The translations under genes were made by a program, and so were the position numbers. A DNA stretch of 64,000 bases from Catenulispora pinistramenti (GTDB lineage Bacteria; Actinomycetota; Actinomycetes; Streptomycetales; Catenulisporaceae). The notes beneath the pieces are model-generated. The model saw only the letters and a program-made list of their open reading frames with translations. It made no database searches and had not been told where the DNA came from. The stretch lies in assembly GCF_018274385.1 (NCBI RefSeq), contig NZ_JAAFYZ010000013.1, forward strand, positions 25,428-89,427, in the 5' to 3' direction. Shown here in pieces: positions 55,069-63,980 of this stretch. Numbering within the stretch: position 1 is the stretch's first letter; the number at the start of each line of letters is the position of its first letter.

Positions 55069-55674
55069 CTAGTTGCGGCGTTCAGTTCCCCGCGAGCCTA
55101 CTCGCCGTACCTCGGCCCTCCCGAAGGCGGTCGCCAATGCGGCCCCGAGTGCGGCGGCGCCGGCGGCCGCGGCCAGGATCGGCCGGTACGCCCCGCTCGA
55201 CGAAGGCAGCGCGACCAGCGCCGTCGCCCCGGCGATCACCGCGACCAGCAGGAGCAGGAACGCCGGGGAGGCGGTCCGGCGCAGCACGCCCGGCGGTAGC
55301 GTGATGGCGTCGGTCAGCACCAGGTAGCCGGCCAGCAACAGCGCGTCGGCCCCGGCCGCCCAGGCCGGCGGCTTCTCGCAGGCGACCAGCATCACGAACC
55401 CGCCGGTCAGCAGGGTGTTGCGATGCGCTATCGCGACATGGTTCAGGCGCACCGCGGCCAGCACCGGGCGGCCGACGTAGGGCTGGGCCAGCGCGGGGAA
55501 CGCCAGGACGCAGAAGCCCAGCAGGAGGATCTGGTCCGGGGGCGGCGGCCAGGACCACATCGGCAGCCGGGTGCCCATCACCGCCATCAGCACGCCGTAG
55601 CCGGCCCAGAACAGCGGGCTGGTGAGCAGCGCCTCGCGGCTGGAGAACGTGGATTCGGCGGTCTCGTCGCTCAT
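55069..55674 (-). CDS. Hypothetical membrane protein, last gene of MoxR operon
   Basis: This is a 201-aa protein with about six hydrophobic helices (LFWAGYGVLMAVMGTRL, ILLLGFCVLAFPALAQ, LLTGGFVMLVACEKP, and so on). No named family. ATG 55674 overlaps the DUF58 stop (ATGA), so it is translated with the operon. It is probably a membrane partner of the MoxR/DUF58 system. Confidence 0.7.
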   Translation of the reverse strand: MSDETAESTFSSREALLTSPLFWAGYGVLMAVMGTRLPMWSWPPPPDQILLLGFCVLAFPALAQPYVGRPVLAAVRLNHVAIAHRNTLLTGGFVMLVACEKPPAWAAGADALLLAGYLVLTDAITLPPGVLRRTASPAFLLLLVAVIAGATALVALPSSSGAYRPILAAAAGAAALGAALATAFGRAEVRRVGSRGTERRN

Positions 55675-57002
55675 CGTGTCCTCCCGGCCAGCGGTGCGTG
55701 CTGCAACGGCGCCAGCGCCAGGTCCAGCGGTTCGATACCGTCCCAGGACACCACCGGCACCCCCAGCTCGCCGAGCACGAACCGCACCGCCTGCCGGTCC
55801 AGCCGCCACAGCCGCAGCGCCAGCGCGTCCAGGTGGTCCGGCTTGGCGCCGGTGGTCGGGGCCGGCTCGTGCGCCAGCACGTCGATCACCACCAGCGGGT
55901 GGCCGCGGTCGGCGAGCTCGCTGATCGCCTCCACCACGCTGTGGTCCAGCAGGGGGCTGAAGAGGTAGACCACGGCGCCGGGCGGCAGCACCCGGGTCGG
56001 CAGCCGGCTGAGCAGGCCCGGCTCGAAGGTGAAGTCCTTGCGCAGGTCCATGACGGTCTGCGCGATCCGGTACAGGTGCGCGTTGCCCGAGCCCGGGGCC
56101 AGCCACTGCACCCGGCCTGACAGCGTGACCAGGCCGATCCGGTCGTGGTTCTTGAGATAGGCCTGGGCCAGCCCGGCCGCGCCGCGGACCGCGGTGTCCA
56201 GGGTCGAGCGCGGGTACAGGGTGTCCGGGTCCGGCGGCTGCGGCAGGTCGGACAGCGCGTCCACGACCACCACCGCCTCCGCGGCGCGTTCGGCCTCGAA
56301 GGTGTTGACCTGGAGTTCGCGCCGCCGGGTGGTGGCCGACCAGTTGATCCGGCGCTGGCGGTCGCCGAACACGTACGGCCGCACCTGGATGAACTCCACG
56401 CCTTCGCCGGGGATGCGCGCGGAGTGTTCGCCGAAGCGGTCCGGGAAGCGCATCGGCGCCAGCGTGGCCTCGTCCTGGGCCGGGACCGGGAAGGCCTCGA
56501 CCTCGCCGAGTTCGGCGTGCAGCGAGGTCAGGCGCAGCCCGGCGGTGTCGTAGACGTCGATCGCCACCGCGCCGAGCGACCACCGGCCCCATCGCGGGAC
56601 CAGCAGCGTCACCGTGATGACCCCGTCGATCAGCTCCAGCGATTCCAGCTCCAGCCCCGAGGGCGTGGGGACCTCGCCGTACTCGGGGTCGTCGCGGATG
56701 CGCGGCGGCAGGTACTCCTGGCGGGTCCAGCCCGCGGAGCTGTCGGCGGCCAGCCGGATGGTGGCGGTCAGCGTCTCGCCCTCGAAGCAGCGCCGCTCGG
56801 GGACGTCGACCTGGGCGCGGATCCGGCTGGGGTGGACGCCGGCGTGCGCGGTGAGCATCAGCAGCGGCACCGCGGCCAGCGGCACACACCACCACGCGCC
56901 GAACAGCACCGCCGGGACCACCGCGCAGATCGCGGCGGTCAGCAGGCGGGCGGCGCGTTGGGAGGGGCGCCAGACGATCGGGGCCGGCTTCGGCTCGGTC
57001 AT
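55671..57002 (-). CDS. DUF58 protein (VWA-like partner of MoxR)
   Basis: This is a 443-aa protein. Two N-terminal helices (AAICAVVPAVLFGAWWCV, LAAVPLLMLTAHAGV) precede a beta domain. The DUF58 signature FGDRQRRINWSATTRRRELQ and a VWA-like half with VVVVDALSD and SPLLDHSVVEAISELADRG follow. DUF58 proteins act with MoxR AAA+ ATPases in assembly or quality control of membrane complexes. ATG 57002 overlaps the MoxR stop (ATGA). Confidence 0.92.
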   Translation of the reverse strand: MTEPKPAPIVWRPSQRAARLLTAAICAVVPAVLFGAWWCVPLAAVPLLMLTAHAGVHPSRIRAQVDVPERRCFEGETLTATIRLAADSSAGWTRQEYLPPRIRDDPEYGEVPTPSGLELESLELIDGVITVTLLVPRWGRWSLGAVAIDVYDTAGLRLTSLHAELGEVEAFPVPAQDEATLAPMRFPDRFGEHSARIPGEGVEFIQVRPYVFGDRQRRINWSATTRRRELQVNTFEAERAAEAVVVVDALSDLPQPPDPDTLYPRSTLDTAVRGAAGLAQAYLKNHDRIGLVTLSGRVQWLAPGSGNAHLYRIAQTVMDLRKDFTFEPGLLSRLPTRVLPPGAVVYLFSPLLDHSVVEAISELADRGHPLVVIDVLAHEPAPTTGAKPDHLDALALRLWRLDRQAVRFVLGELGVPVVSWDGIEPLDLALAPLQHAPLAGRTR

Positions 57003-58096
57003 CGGTGCGCGCCGGCCGGCTTCTGCGCCGGGCCCGGGTTCGACCGCGCCGGACTCGGCGTGTCACTCGCGCCGCCCGCGGAGCCCCCGGCACCGGTCCC
57101 GGCCGCCGCGGCGCCGGCCGCGTCCTGCTGACGCGGCAGCGTCCGCGGCGTGGCCGTCGCGGTCAGCAGCGAGGCCACCACCTCGTCCGCCGACACCCGC
57201 CGCACCCACAGCTCCGGCCGCAGCGTGATCCGGTGCGCCAGCGCCGGGACCGCGATCGCCTTCACGTCCTCGGGGATCACGTAGTCGCGTCCGGACAGCG
57301 CCGCCCGGGCCCGCGCCAGCTGCACCAGCGCCAGGCCGCCGCGCGGGCTGGCCCCGACCTGCACCTGGGTGGCCGCGCGGGTGGCGTTGACCAGCGCCAC
57401 CACGTAGTCCACGACGTCCGCCGACACCTCCACCGACTCCAGCGAGGTGCGCATCGCCAGCAGCTGCTCGGCGTCGACGATCTGCGCCAGCTCCACCCGC
57501 TCGGCCTTGCGGTCCAGCCGGCGCAGCAGCATCGCGGCCTCGTCGGACGGCGGCAGGTAGCCCATCCGGACCCGCAGCAGGAACCGGTCGAGCTGGGCCT
57601 CGGGCAGCGCGTAGGTGCCCTCGTACTCGATCGGGTTGTCGGTGGCCAGCACCACGAAGGCCGGGTCCAGCTGGTGCGACTTGCCGTCCACCGACACCTG
57701 GCCCTCGCCCATCGCCTCCAGCAGCGCGGCCTGGGTCTTCGGCGGGGTGCGGTTGATCTCGTCGGCCAGCAGCAGCTGGGTGAACACCGGGCCGGGCCGG
57801 AACACCATGTCGCCGCCGCGCTGGTCGTAGAACGGGGCGCCGGTGACGTCGGAGGGCAGCAGGTCCGGTGTGAACTGGATGCGGGTGAAGTCCAGGCCCA
57901 GAGCGGTGGCGAAGGACCGGGCCATCAGGGTCTTGCCGAGCCCGGGCAGGTCCTCGATCAATACGTGCCCGCCGGCCAGCACGCCGAGCAGGACCAGCTC
58001 CAGGGCGGCGCGCTTGCCGACGACGGCCTTCTCCACCTCGTCCAGCACGGCGAGCGCCTTGCGGCAGGTCTGCTCCGGGGTCAGCTGGTCGGACAT
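56999..58096 (-). CDS. MoxR-family AAA+ ATPase
   Basis: This is a 365-aa ATPase. Walker A is LPGLGKTLMARS (near 50), Walker B LLLADEINRTPPKTQ, sensor 1 VVLATDNPIEYEGTY and sensor 2 SPRGGLALVQLARA. A Gly/Ala/Ser-rich tail follows. ATG 58096 has GAGGAGA upstream. It is the energy-providing member of the MoxR-DUF58-DUF4129 module; metal-insertion or cell-envelope chaperone roles are known for relatives. Confidence 0.95.
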   Translation of the reverse strand: MSDQLTPEQTCRKALAVLDEVEKAVVGKRAALELVLLGVLAGGHVLIEDLPGLGKTLMARSFATALGLDFTRIQFTPDLLPSDVTGAPFYDQRGGDMVFRPGPVFTQLLLADEINRTPPKTQAALLEAMGEGQVSVDGKSHQLDPAFVVLATDNPIEYEGTYALPEAQLDRFLLRVRMGYLPPSDEAAMLLRRLDRKAERVELAQIVDAEQLLAMRTSLESVEVSADVVDYVVALVNATRAATQVQVGASPRGGLALVQLARARAALSGRDYVIPEDVKAIAVPALAHRITLRPELWVRRVSADEVVASLLTATATPRTLPRQQDAAGAAAAGTGAGGSAGGASDTPSPARSNPGPAQKPAGAHR

Positions 58097-58197
58097 CGCG
58101 TCTCCTCTTATCTGTGCCTGCGCGGTGGCTCCCTCGGCCCCCGGCATGCCGGCGGCGGTATCAGGGTCCGCGCCTCCGGTCTGGTCTGGCAGCCCGT

Positions 58198-58857
58198 TCA
58201 CATCCGCTCCAGCCGTTCGATCAGTTCGGCGACGGCGCGGATCGGGACCTCGGTCGGGCGTGCGCCGGGCTGCCCGGCCTGGGCCGCCGCGATCGCGCCG
58301 GCCTTCGGGTCCACCAACGGCCACAGGTCGGCGCCGATCAGCACGGCCGCCGCCTGCGGGTCCCGGTACAGGTTCACGCCGTGCTGCTCGGCCAGCCGGG
58401 CGGCGGCCAGCCGGGTCAGCTCCCGGCGCAGCCCGCGCTCGTAGCCGCCGCGCTCGCGGGTGTTGCGGAGCATGGAGCCGTACCAGGCCACACCTATGTA
58501 GTGGCGTTCCAGTACGCGTTCGCGCACGTCGCCGTTCATTCCCAGCGTGCGGCCGGACACGGTGTACCAGGCGGCCAGCGCGATCGTCCCGACACAGGCG
58601 GCGAGCGCCGGCCCCAGCCACTGCACGCCCAGGACGAGCCAGGTCATGCTGGCGACGACGGCGGTCATCGCGGTCAGCGCCACGCCGATGGCGACCCACC
58701 GGCCGTACTCGATGCGGTCTTGTTCGGTCCGGGCTTGTTCGGTCCGGGCTTGTTCGGCCCGCGGGTCCGCGGGCTTGCTCGGGGCGGTGCCCGGGCGTCG
58801 GTCCTGGGCCCGCTGCTCAGAGCTCTGATGGTCGGCGACCTGGTTCAGCCCGCTCAT
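58198..58857 (-). CDS. Hypothetical two-helix membrane protein in MoxR operon
   Basis: This is a 219-aa protein. A charged N-terminus with a repeated EQART unit precedes two helices (AIGVALTAMTAVVASMTWL, LGPALAACVGTIALAAW). A cytosolic part with ERHYIGVAWYGSMLRNTRER follows. Family unknown. ATG 58857 overlaps the DUF4129 stop. It lies 101 nt before moxR. Confidence 0.65.
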   Translation of the reverse strand: MSGLNQVADHQSSEQRAQDRRPGTAPSKPADPRAEQARTEQARTEQDRIEYGRWVAIGVALTAMTAVVASMTWLVLGVQWLGPALAACVGTIALAAWYTVSGRTLGMNGDVRERVLERHYIGVAWYGSMLRNTRERGGYERGLRRELTRLAAARLAEQHGVNLYRDPQAAAVLIGADLWPLVDPKAGAIAAAQAGQPGARPTEVPIRAVAELIERLERM

Positions 58858-59861
58858 CCGGCCCTCCCGGCGGATCGCGCCGCGCCTGCGCCGGCCTCAG
58901 TGCCGGTCTGAGCGGTGTCCTGACTGCCGGCCTGACTGCCGGCCTGAGCCGCGGCCAGGGCGGCGGCCCGTGCCGCCATGCCGGCCCGCAGATGCTCGGA
59001 GATCGTCCGCAACGCTTCGCGCGCCTCGTCCCGCTGGGCCTCGGTGATCGGGTGGCGGGAGAACCGGGCCTCGTGGAACAGCTCGGTGAGCCGGCCGGCC
59101 GGTGCCTCGGGGATCAGCCGCGCGGCGGTGACCCGGCGCAGGAACTCGTCGGGGGTGTCGGTAGCCCGCCGGCTGGTGCCGCCGGCGCTGACCGCCAGCT
59201 CCATCGCCGAGTAGCAGGCGATGACCGCCTCGCGGGCGTCGCCCTCGTACTCCAGCGCTTCAGCGCCGGCCTCGACCGCCTCGGCGAGCTGTTCCAGGTC
59301 CGGGTCCAGCGGCGTGAAGTCGATCAGCCGCACCGGCTGCCGGTTGAGCCGGATCCGGGACAGCAGCTTGATCAGGCCGTAGACGAGCAGCGCCACGATC
59401 GCCGCCACGATCAGCGACAGCACGGTCACCACGATGATGTCGGCCCAGTCCAGGCCGTGGTGGGGCTTGCCATCCCGGATGTCCATGGTGTTCCCCGGCA
59501 GGGCATTCCTGCTGTCGCCCTGTCCGTTGTCGACCGGCGGCGGGATGGGCTTGCCGGGTGCCCGCCCGAAGAACAGCAGCCCGATCGGGGTCAGCACGGC
59601 GGCGATGTACAGCAACACGGCGGTCGCGGTGCCGGCCCGGTGCAGCAGGCCGTACCCGTCGTCCCGGTGCCTGGCGAACCGGCCGGCGATGACGATCAGC
59701 GCGATGGCCGCGAGCAGGGCCGCGATCGGCCGGCCGTTCTTCCACAGGCCGTTCGCGAGCCCGTCGTCCAGCCCGCCGTCCCGGCGTCCGGCCACCGCCA
59801 TCGCCGCGACGGCGATGACGACCACCGCGGCCGGCAGCCAGCGTCTGGGGTTCCCGGTCAT
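58854..59861 (-). CDS. DUF4129 membrane protein
   Basis: This is a 335-aa protein with helices at the N-terminus and near 130-160 (IIVVTVLSLIVAAIVALLVY). A C-terminal DUF4129 domain follows: EYEGDAREAVIACYSAMELA, then DTPDEFLRRV and LTELFHEARFSRHPIT. DUF4129 proteins recur beside MoxR/DUF58, sometimes with transglutaminase cores; here none is attached. ATG 59861 overlaps the upstream stop (ATGA). Confidence 0.88.
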   Translation of the reverse strand: MTGNPRRWLPAAVVVIAVAAMAVAGRRDGGLDDGLANGLWKNGRPIAALLAAIALIVIAGRFARHRDDGYGLLHRAGTATAVLLYIAAVLTPIGLLFFGRAPGKPIPPPVDNGQGDSRNALPGNTMDIRDGKPHHGLDWADIIVVTVLSLIVAAIVALLVYGLIKLLSRIRLNRQPVRLIDFTPLDPDLEQLAEAVEAGAEALEYEGDAREAVIACYSAMELAVSAGGTSRRATDTPDEFLRRVTAARLIPEAPAGRLTELFHEARFSRHPITEAQRDEAREALRTISEHLRAGMAARAAALAAAQAGSQAGSQDTAQTGTEAGAGAARSAGRAG

Positions 59862-60913
59862 GCGGCGCCGGAGCTCTGCTCCGCCGCGCGCCGGGCGCGG
59901 ATCTTCGCGGCCTGCCGGGCCAGCGCGTGCTCCAGACCGCGGTCCAGGTGCCCGCCGACCTGCCGGACCTCCTCGATCTCGACGGTCGCGACGTCGCGCA
60001 CCTCGGACGGGATCTGCTTGAGGTTGGCCGGCAGGGCCCTGACGGCCTCCCACAGCGAGATGTCGTCCATGTCCAGGGCCAGCTCGCTGTGCTTGCGCAT
60101 CAGGGTGACCAGATGGTGCCGGCGCAGGCGCGCCAGGCTGTCCGCGGTCTTCAGCGCGATCGCCCAGATCAGGAGGTTGAGCACCGGCACCGCGATCAGC
60201 CAGGTGGCGTAGTGGATGTTGTCGGCGGTCAGCCAGGACGGCCGGTGGTGCATCTTCGCCGCCGAGTGCTTGACCTGCTGCTCCATCCAGGCCGGGAAAC
60301 CCATCACGGTCGCGGTGCCCAGCGAGGTCAGCGCGAACGGGATGCCTATGTAGGCGCCCCAGCGCGGCCAGGTGGTGGTGGCCTGCAACCGGTGGCGCAG
60401 GCGCATGAACGGGCACGGGAACAGCACGGAGGCCAGGTTGCCGGCCGCGATCGGGGCCAGCGGCAGCTCGGCGATGATCGGCCAGTTGTGCTTGACCCAG
60501 TGGTGGTCCTTGGTCAGCACGATCACCAGGGCCGCGACCCCGAAGGCGAATCCGGCCTCGAAGATGTAGAGCACCTGGTTGCGCACCCGCAGCATCCGCG
60601 CCGGGTCGCCGCCGCCGGTCAGCACCCTGATCGCCCACTCCGGCTCGGCGGCCAGCTGGTTGGTCAGCGAGGCGTCGGCGACCGCGGTCAGCACGACGGT
60701 GACGATCAGGGTTTGCGGATCGCGCACCCGGCCGCTGAACGGGTCCCAGTACAGGAAGGCGCCGGTGGCCAGTCCCAGGCCCATCGAGGCGAACATCCCG
60801 AACAGCCAGTCCGGCCACACCCGCAGCACCCGGAACAGCTCCCGGGGGAGCGTCACCTTCGGTGCCGGTATCGGCGCGGGTCCGGCAAGGGCCGTCGTGA
60901 CGGCCTCGGTCAT
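59858..60913 (-). CDS. Multi-pass membrane protein, first gene of MoxR operon
   Basis: This is a 351-aa protein with about six helices (WLFGMFASMGLGLATGAFL, LIVTVVLTAVADASLT, FEAGFAFGVAALVIVL, and others). A conserved-looking DHHWVKHNWPIIAELPLAP lies between helices, and a C-terminal coiled-coil-like cytosolic tail contains VEIEEVRQVGGHLDRGLEHA. No family name can be given. The gene leads five downstream genes joined mostly by ATGA overlaps. ATG 60913. Confidence 0.65.
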   Translation of the reverse strand: MTEAVTTALAGPAPIPAPKVTLPRELFRVLRVWPDWLFGMFASMGLGLATGAFLYWDPFSGRVRDPQTLIVTVVLTAVADASLTNQLAAEPEWAIRVLTGGGDPARMLRVRNQVLYIFEAGFAFGVAALVIVLTKDHHWVKHNWPIIAELPLAPIAAGNLASVLFPCPFMRLRHRLQATTTWPRWGAYIGIPFALTSLGTATVMGFPAWMEQQVKHSAAKMHHRPSWLTADNIHYATWLIAVPVLNLLIWAIALKTADSLARLRRHHLVTLMRKHSELALDMDDISLWEAVRALPANLKQIPSEVRDVATVEIEEVRQVGGHLDRGLEHALARQAAKIRARRAAEQSSGAA

Positions 60914-61124
60914 GGTGTGGCTCCCCCCTGCGCGCTCCGTCAGGCTACTCGTCGGCTACGCCACGCCGAGGATAACCCGTTTGGCGGAATCACGTCGGGT
61001 GTGATCTCCCCTGCGGGCGGTAACCCGGCTGGCAGATCATGACAAAGCGGTGTGGTCCGGATGTTGCCAAGCTGAGCAGGGAAACCCCCGTTCCCGGGCA
61101 CGCCGGTCCACCGCAGGAGGATGT

Positions 61125-61562
61125 ATGGTCACGGTCCGCGATGTGATGACCGAGGCGCCCAAGTCGGTGCTGGAATCGGACAACCTGGTGCACGTGGCCC
61201 GGGTGATGCGGGACGAGGACGTCGGCTGCGTGCCGGTGGTCGACGGCGCCGGCCAGCTGAAGGGCATGCTCACCGACCGCGACCTGGTGGTCGAGGCGGT
61301 GGCCGCCAACGACGACCCGACGATCCGGCAGGCCGGGGAGCTGATGCGCGGCGGCATCCACACCGTCGACGCCGACGCCTCGGTGACCAACGCCGTGGAG
61401 ACGATGGGCCGCAACCGGATCCGCCGGCTGCCGGTGGTCTCGGCCGGCAAGCTGGTCGGCGTGGTCGGGATCGCGGATTTGGCCAAGAATTTGCCGACCG
61501 CGGCGGTCGGCGAGCTGATGGCCCTGATCTCGAAGTCGGGCCACAAGGACAAGCTGCCGTGA
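61125..61562 (+). CDS. Tandem CBS-domain protein
   Basis: This 145-aa cytosolic protein consists of two CBS domains (about 7-62 and 72-128): VRDVMTEAPKSVLESDN, GCVPVVDGAGQLKGMLTDRD, then RIRRLPVVSAGKLVGVVGIA. Stand-alone CBS pairs bind adenosine nucleotides and sense energy status. ATG 61125 follows AGGAGG with 4 nt spacing. Divergent from the MoxR operon. Confidence 0.92.
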   Translation: MVTVRDVMTEAPKSVLESDNLVHVARVMRDEDVGCVPVVDGAGQLKGMLTDRDLVVEAVAANDDPTIRQAGELMRGGIHTVDADASVTNAVETMGRNRIRRLPVVSAGKLVGVVGIADLAKNLPTAAVGELMALISKSGHKDKLP

Positions 61563-61581
61563 GGCCCTCCGACGGCTGACA

Positions 61582-61632
61582 GCTCGAACGCCGGGCCGGT
61601 GGTTCTGTGGACCACCGGCCCGGCGTTCGAGC
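61582..61632. terminator. Bidirectional hairpin terminator
   Basis: A perfect 22-bp stem (61582-61603 with 61611-61632) around a TCTGTGG loop separates the convergent CBS and binding-protein genes. It is the strongest hairpin in the window. Confidence 0.88.
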
Positions 61633-61683
61633 CGTTGTCGCGTTAGGGGTCGCGCTAGTTGCCGATCCGCGTTACTTGCCGCG

Positions 61684-62598
61684 TTACTTGCCCAGGCCCA
61701 CGGACGTCAGCCAGGCCTTGGCCACGTCCGACGGGTCCTTCTTCTCCGTGACGACCTGCTCCAGCAGCGAGGTCAGCGTGGTGGTGTCCAGCTTCGCCGA
61801 CACCCCGTTCAGCGCGTCCACCCCGGCCTGCGGCAGGTTCTTCTTGTCGACCAGCGGGACGACGTCCTGCACGCCGAACAGGCCCTTGTCGTCGTTCAGC
61901 ACCACGAAGCCGTTGGTCTTGATGGCCGCGGTGGTGCTGTAGAGGTCGACGACCTGCGCGTCGCCGTGCTGGAGCGCGGACACCGTCTGCGGCCCGGAGT
62001 TGTCCAGCGCCTTGAAGTCCTTGAAGGACAGCCCGTAGACGCTCTGCAGGCCCAACAGGCCCTGCTGCCGCGTCTTGAACTCCGGCGCCGAGCCGATGAC
62101 CAGGTCCTTGGCGTAGGGCGCGAGGTCCGAGATGTTCTTCAGGTTGTCCTTCGTGGCCAGCGCCTGGGTGACGACCAGGGAGTCGTTGTCCTGGGCGGAG
62201 GCCGGCTGCAGGATCTCCAGGTTGCTCGGCAGCTTCGCGGTGATGGCCGCGTCCACGCCGCTCTGCGAGGTCTCGGTCGAGGTCTTGTCCAGGTAGGCCA
62301 GCAGCGCGCCGTTGTACTCCGGGACCACCGTGATCGCGTCCGACTTCAACTGCTGGAACAGCACGTCGCGCTGCCCCACGTTGGGTTTGCGCTCCACCGA
62401 GATGCCCTTGGCCTCCAGTGCCTGCGCGTAGATCTCCATGAGCAGCGCGTTCTCCGGGAACGCGGCCGAGGCCACGACCACCTTCGAGCCGCTCTTGGAA
62501 CTCGACGAACACGCGCTCAGGGCGCCGGTGGCGGCCAGGGCGACGACCAGGGCCGCGCCCACTACGCGGGTTTTCGAACCAGCCTTACGAATTTGCAT
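61684..62598 (-). CDS. Glycine betaine/choline ABC transporter substrate-binding lipoprotein
   Basis: This is a 304-aa lipoprotein of the OpuAC/ProX group. Signal with lipobox LSAC near residue 29, then KVVVASAAFPENALLMEIYA, YNGALLAYLD, the hinge DLYSTTAAIKTNGFVVLNDD, and a C-terminal DVAKAWLTSVGL. It captures quaternary ammonium osmoprotectants outside the cell for an ABC importer. No permease or ATPase gene is adjacent, so partners must be elsewhere. ATG 62598 has GGAGGGG 7 nt upstream; the longer frame upstream has no signal peptide. Confidence 0.88.
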   Translation of the reverse strand: MQIRKAGSKTRVVGAALVVALAATGALSACSSSSKSGSKVVVASAAFPENALLMEIYAQALEAKGISVERKPNVGQRDVLFQQLKSDAITVVPEYNGALLAYLDKTSTETSQSGVDAAITAKLPSNLEILQPASAQDNDSLVVTQALATKDNLKNISDLAPYAKDLVIGSAPEFKTRQQGLLGLQSVYGLSFKDFKALDNSGPQTVSALQHGDAQVVDLYSTTAAIKTNGFVVLNDDKGLFGVQDVVPLVDKKNLPQAGVDALNGVSAKLDTTTLTSLLEQVVTEKKDPSDVAKAWLTSVGLGK

Positions 62599-62865
62599 GT
62601 TAAATCCCCTCCAGACACATAGACATACCGAACCTAGCAACCCCTGCCGACATGGGCAGCCTTCCCGCAACGCGGTTTCGAGACCTTTTCGAGACCGGAT
62701 GGCGTCGCGACCGGCACGGTCTGGATCAAGATGCTGTGGCGGGGCCTTGGGCTATCCGCGCTACGCGGTGTGACGGCGTCGGCGTCGGCGACCCCGTGGC
62801 CGCGTTGGCGACGGAGCGCCGTGTGCGGACCCCCGCGCGGTGTCGCCGCCCGCTGTCGCCGCGCG

Positions 62866-63261
62866 CTACGGCAGCGCCGCCTGCCCGCCCGGCTCGGTCG
62901 GCAACCCGGCGGCGGCCCACGCCCGGAACCCGCCGACCAGGTCGGTGGCCCGAGGCAGGCCGAGCAGCTGGAGGTCCCGGGCGGCCAGGCTGGAGGCGTA
63001 GCCCTCGTTGCAGAACACGACGACCACCGACTCCGCGGAGACCCCCGGCAGGCGCCACTCGCTGTCCGGGGACAGCCGCCACTCCAGGTGGATCCGCTCC
63101 ACTGGCAGCGCGCCGGGGATCTCACCCTCCGAGGCGCGGTTGGCGTGCGGACGGATGTCGATCAGCAGCGCGCCCTCATGCCGGAGCTTGTCGGTCTCCT
63201 GCGGGCTCACGCGCCGCAACCCGGCCCGGGCGTCCTCGACGAACGTGTCCACGGAACTCAA
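62866..63261 (-). CDS. Rhodanese-like sulfurtransferase
   Basis: This is a 131-aa single-domain rhodanese: LLIDIRPHANRASEGEIPGA, then the active-site loop FCNEGYASSLAA with Cys, then GGFRAWAAAGLP. It moves sulfane sulfur from thiosulfate or persulfides. ATG 63261 overlaps the stop of the cysteine dioxygenase gene (ATGA), so the two are coupled in sulfur oxidation or trafficking. Confidence 0.92.
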   Translation of the reverse strand: MSSVDTFVEDARAGLRRVSPQETDKLRHEGALLIDIRPHANRASEGEIPGALPVERIHLEWRLSPDSEWRLPGVSAESVVVVFCNEGYASSLAARDLQLLGLPRATDLVGGFRAWAAAGLPTEPGGQAALP

Positions 63262-63764
63262 ACCAGGTCCTCCAGGCTCTCGTACTCCCGGGTGGGAAGC
63301 AACGGGGGCGAATAGGCGTGCACGGTCGCGGCCGGACCATTACCCGCCTGCCGCACGACATGCGCCCGATCGCCACCGAATCCCAACCCCTGCCCGACTC
63401 CCATCCGCCGCACCCCGATCGGCGCCCCGGGATACCGGTGCTCCTCCTGCACCTCACCGACCAACACGGTGAACGACCCGGCGGCACCCCCATGATCATG
63501 AGGCCGCGTCCCCTGCCCGGGCAGCCAACTCAACAGCCACACCTCGACCCCACGGGTCAAAGCCAACCGCGTCCACCACCGCTGCGGCTCGGTATAACGC
63601 ACCAACGGCCGCAGCCGCTCAGCGTTGACCCCGTTGGCCAACGCCACAGTCAGATCCCTGAGCTGCGTCGGCGTCCACAAAGGACGATCCGGCAACACGA
63701 GGTCGTGCAAAAAGGGTTCGGCGATATCGAGATCAGGCGTCTGCGTCAAGGCGGCCGAGAACAT
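63258..63764 (-). CDS. Cysteine dioxygenase family protein
   Basis: This is a 168-aa cupin that oxidises cysteine to cysteine sulfinate with Fe(II). The metal His pair is in GTRPHDHGGAAGSFTVL, the later His in ATVHAYSPPL, and GGDRAHVVRQ lies between. ATG 63764 has GGAG 5 nt upstream and fits the family start; a longer frame is the leader region. It is the first gene of the dioxygenase-rhodanese pair, preceded by a Cys-containing leader peptide candidate. Confidence 0.88.
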   Translation of the reverse strand: MFSAALTQTPDLDIAEPFLHDLVLPDRPLWTPTQLRDLTVALANGVNAERLRPLVRYTEPQRWWTRLALTRGVEVWLLSWLPGQGTRPHDHGGAAGSFTVLVGEVQEEHRYPGAPIGVRRMGVGQGLGFGGDRAHVVRQAGNGPAATVHAYSPPLLPTREYESLEDLV

Positions 63765-63882
63765 GAAGGCTCCGTGGTCCGGGATGTGGGGTCGAGGTCG
63801 GGAACGCCTCGGTACACATGCAGGACGCCACACGCAACAGGTCGACCGGACGGTCGGACCAGGCGAGCAGCGGAGCGGACAT
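63733..63882 (-). CDS. Cys-containing leader peptide candidate upstream of cysteine dioxygenase
   Basis: This is a 49-aa open frame starting MSAPLLAWSDRPVDLLRVAS and continuing with CMCTEAF. The core VDLLRVASxxC matches a recurring actinobacterial leader-peptide pattern (HVDLxRxAS plus Cys) found in front of sulfur-metabolism genes. The frame overlaps the first 32 nt of the dioxygenase gene before its TGA, longer than typical leaders. Ribosomes stalling at the Cys codons when Cys-tRNA is low could alter access to the dioxygenase start. No strong ribosome site is visible; ATG 63882 assumed. Confidence 0.55.
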   Translation of the reverse strand: MSAPLLAWSDRPVDLLRVASCMCTEAFPTSTPHPGPRSLHVLGRLDADA

Positions 63883-63980
63883 GCGCAGATGGTGACACGC
63901 GCGGTCGTCGGGGCGACGGGAGCGTTCGCGATGTGGACGCGGGCGTCTCATGGGATGTCGGGTGGTGGATGGTGTGGGTC

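Noticed and set aside
57843..60212. 789-aa open frame antisense to the MoxR operon
   Set aside because: It crosses several real genes on the other strand and has no recognisable domain.
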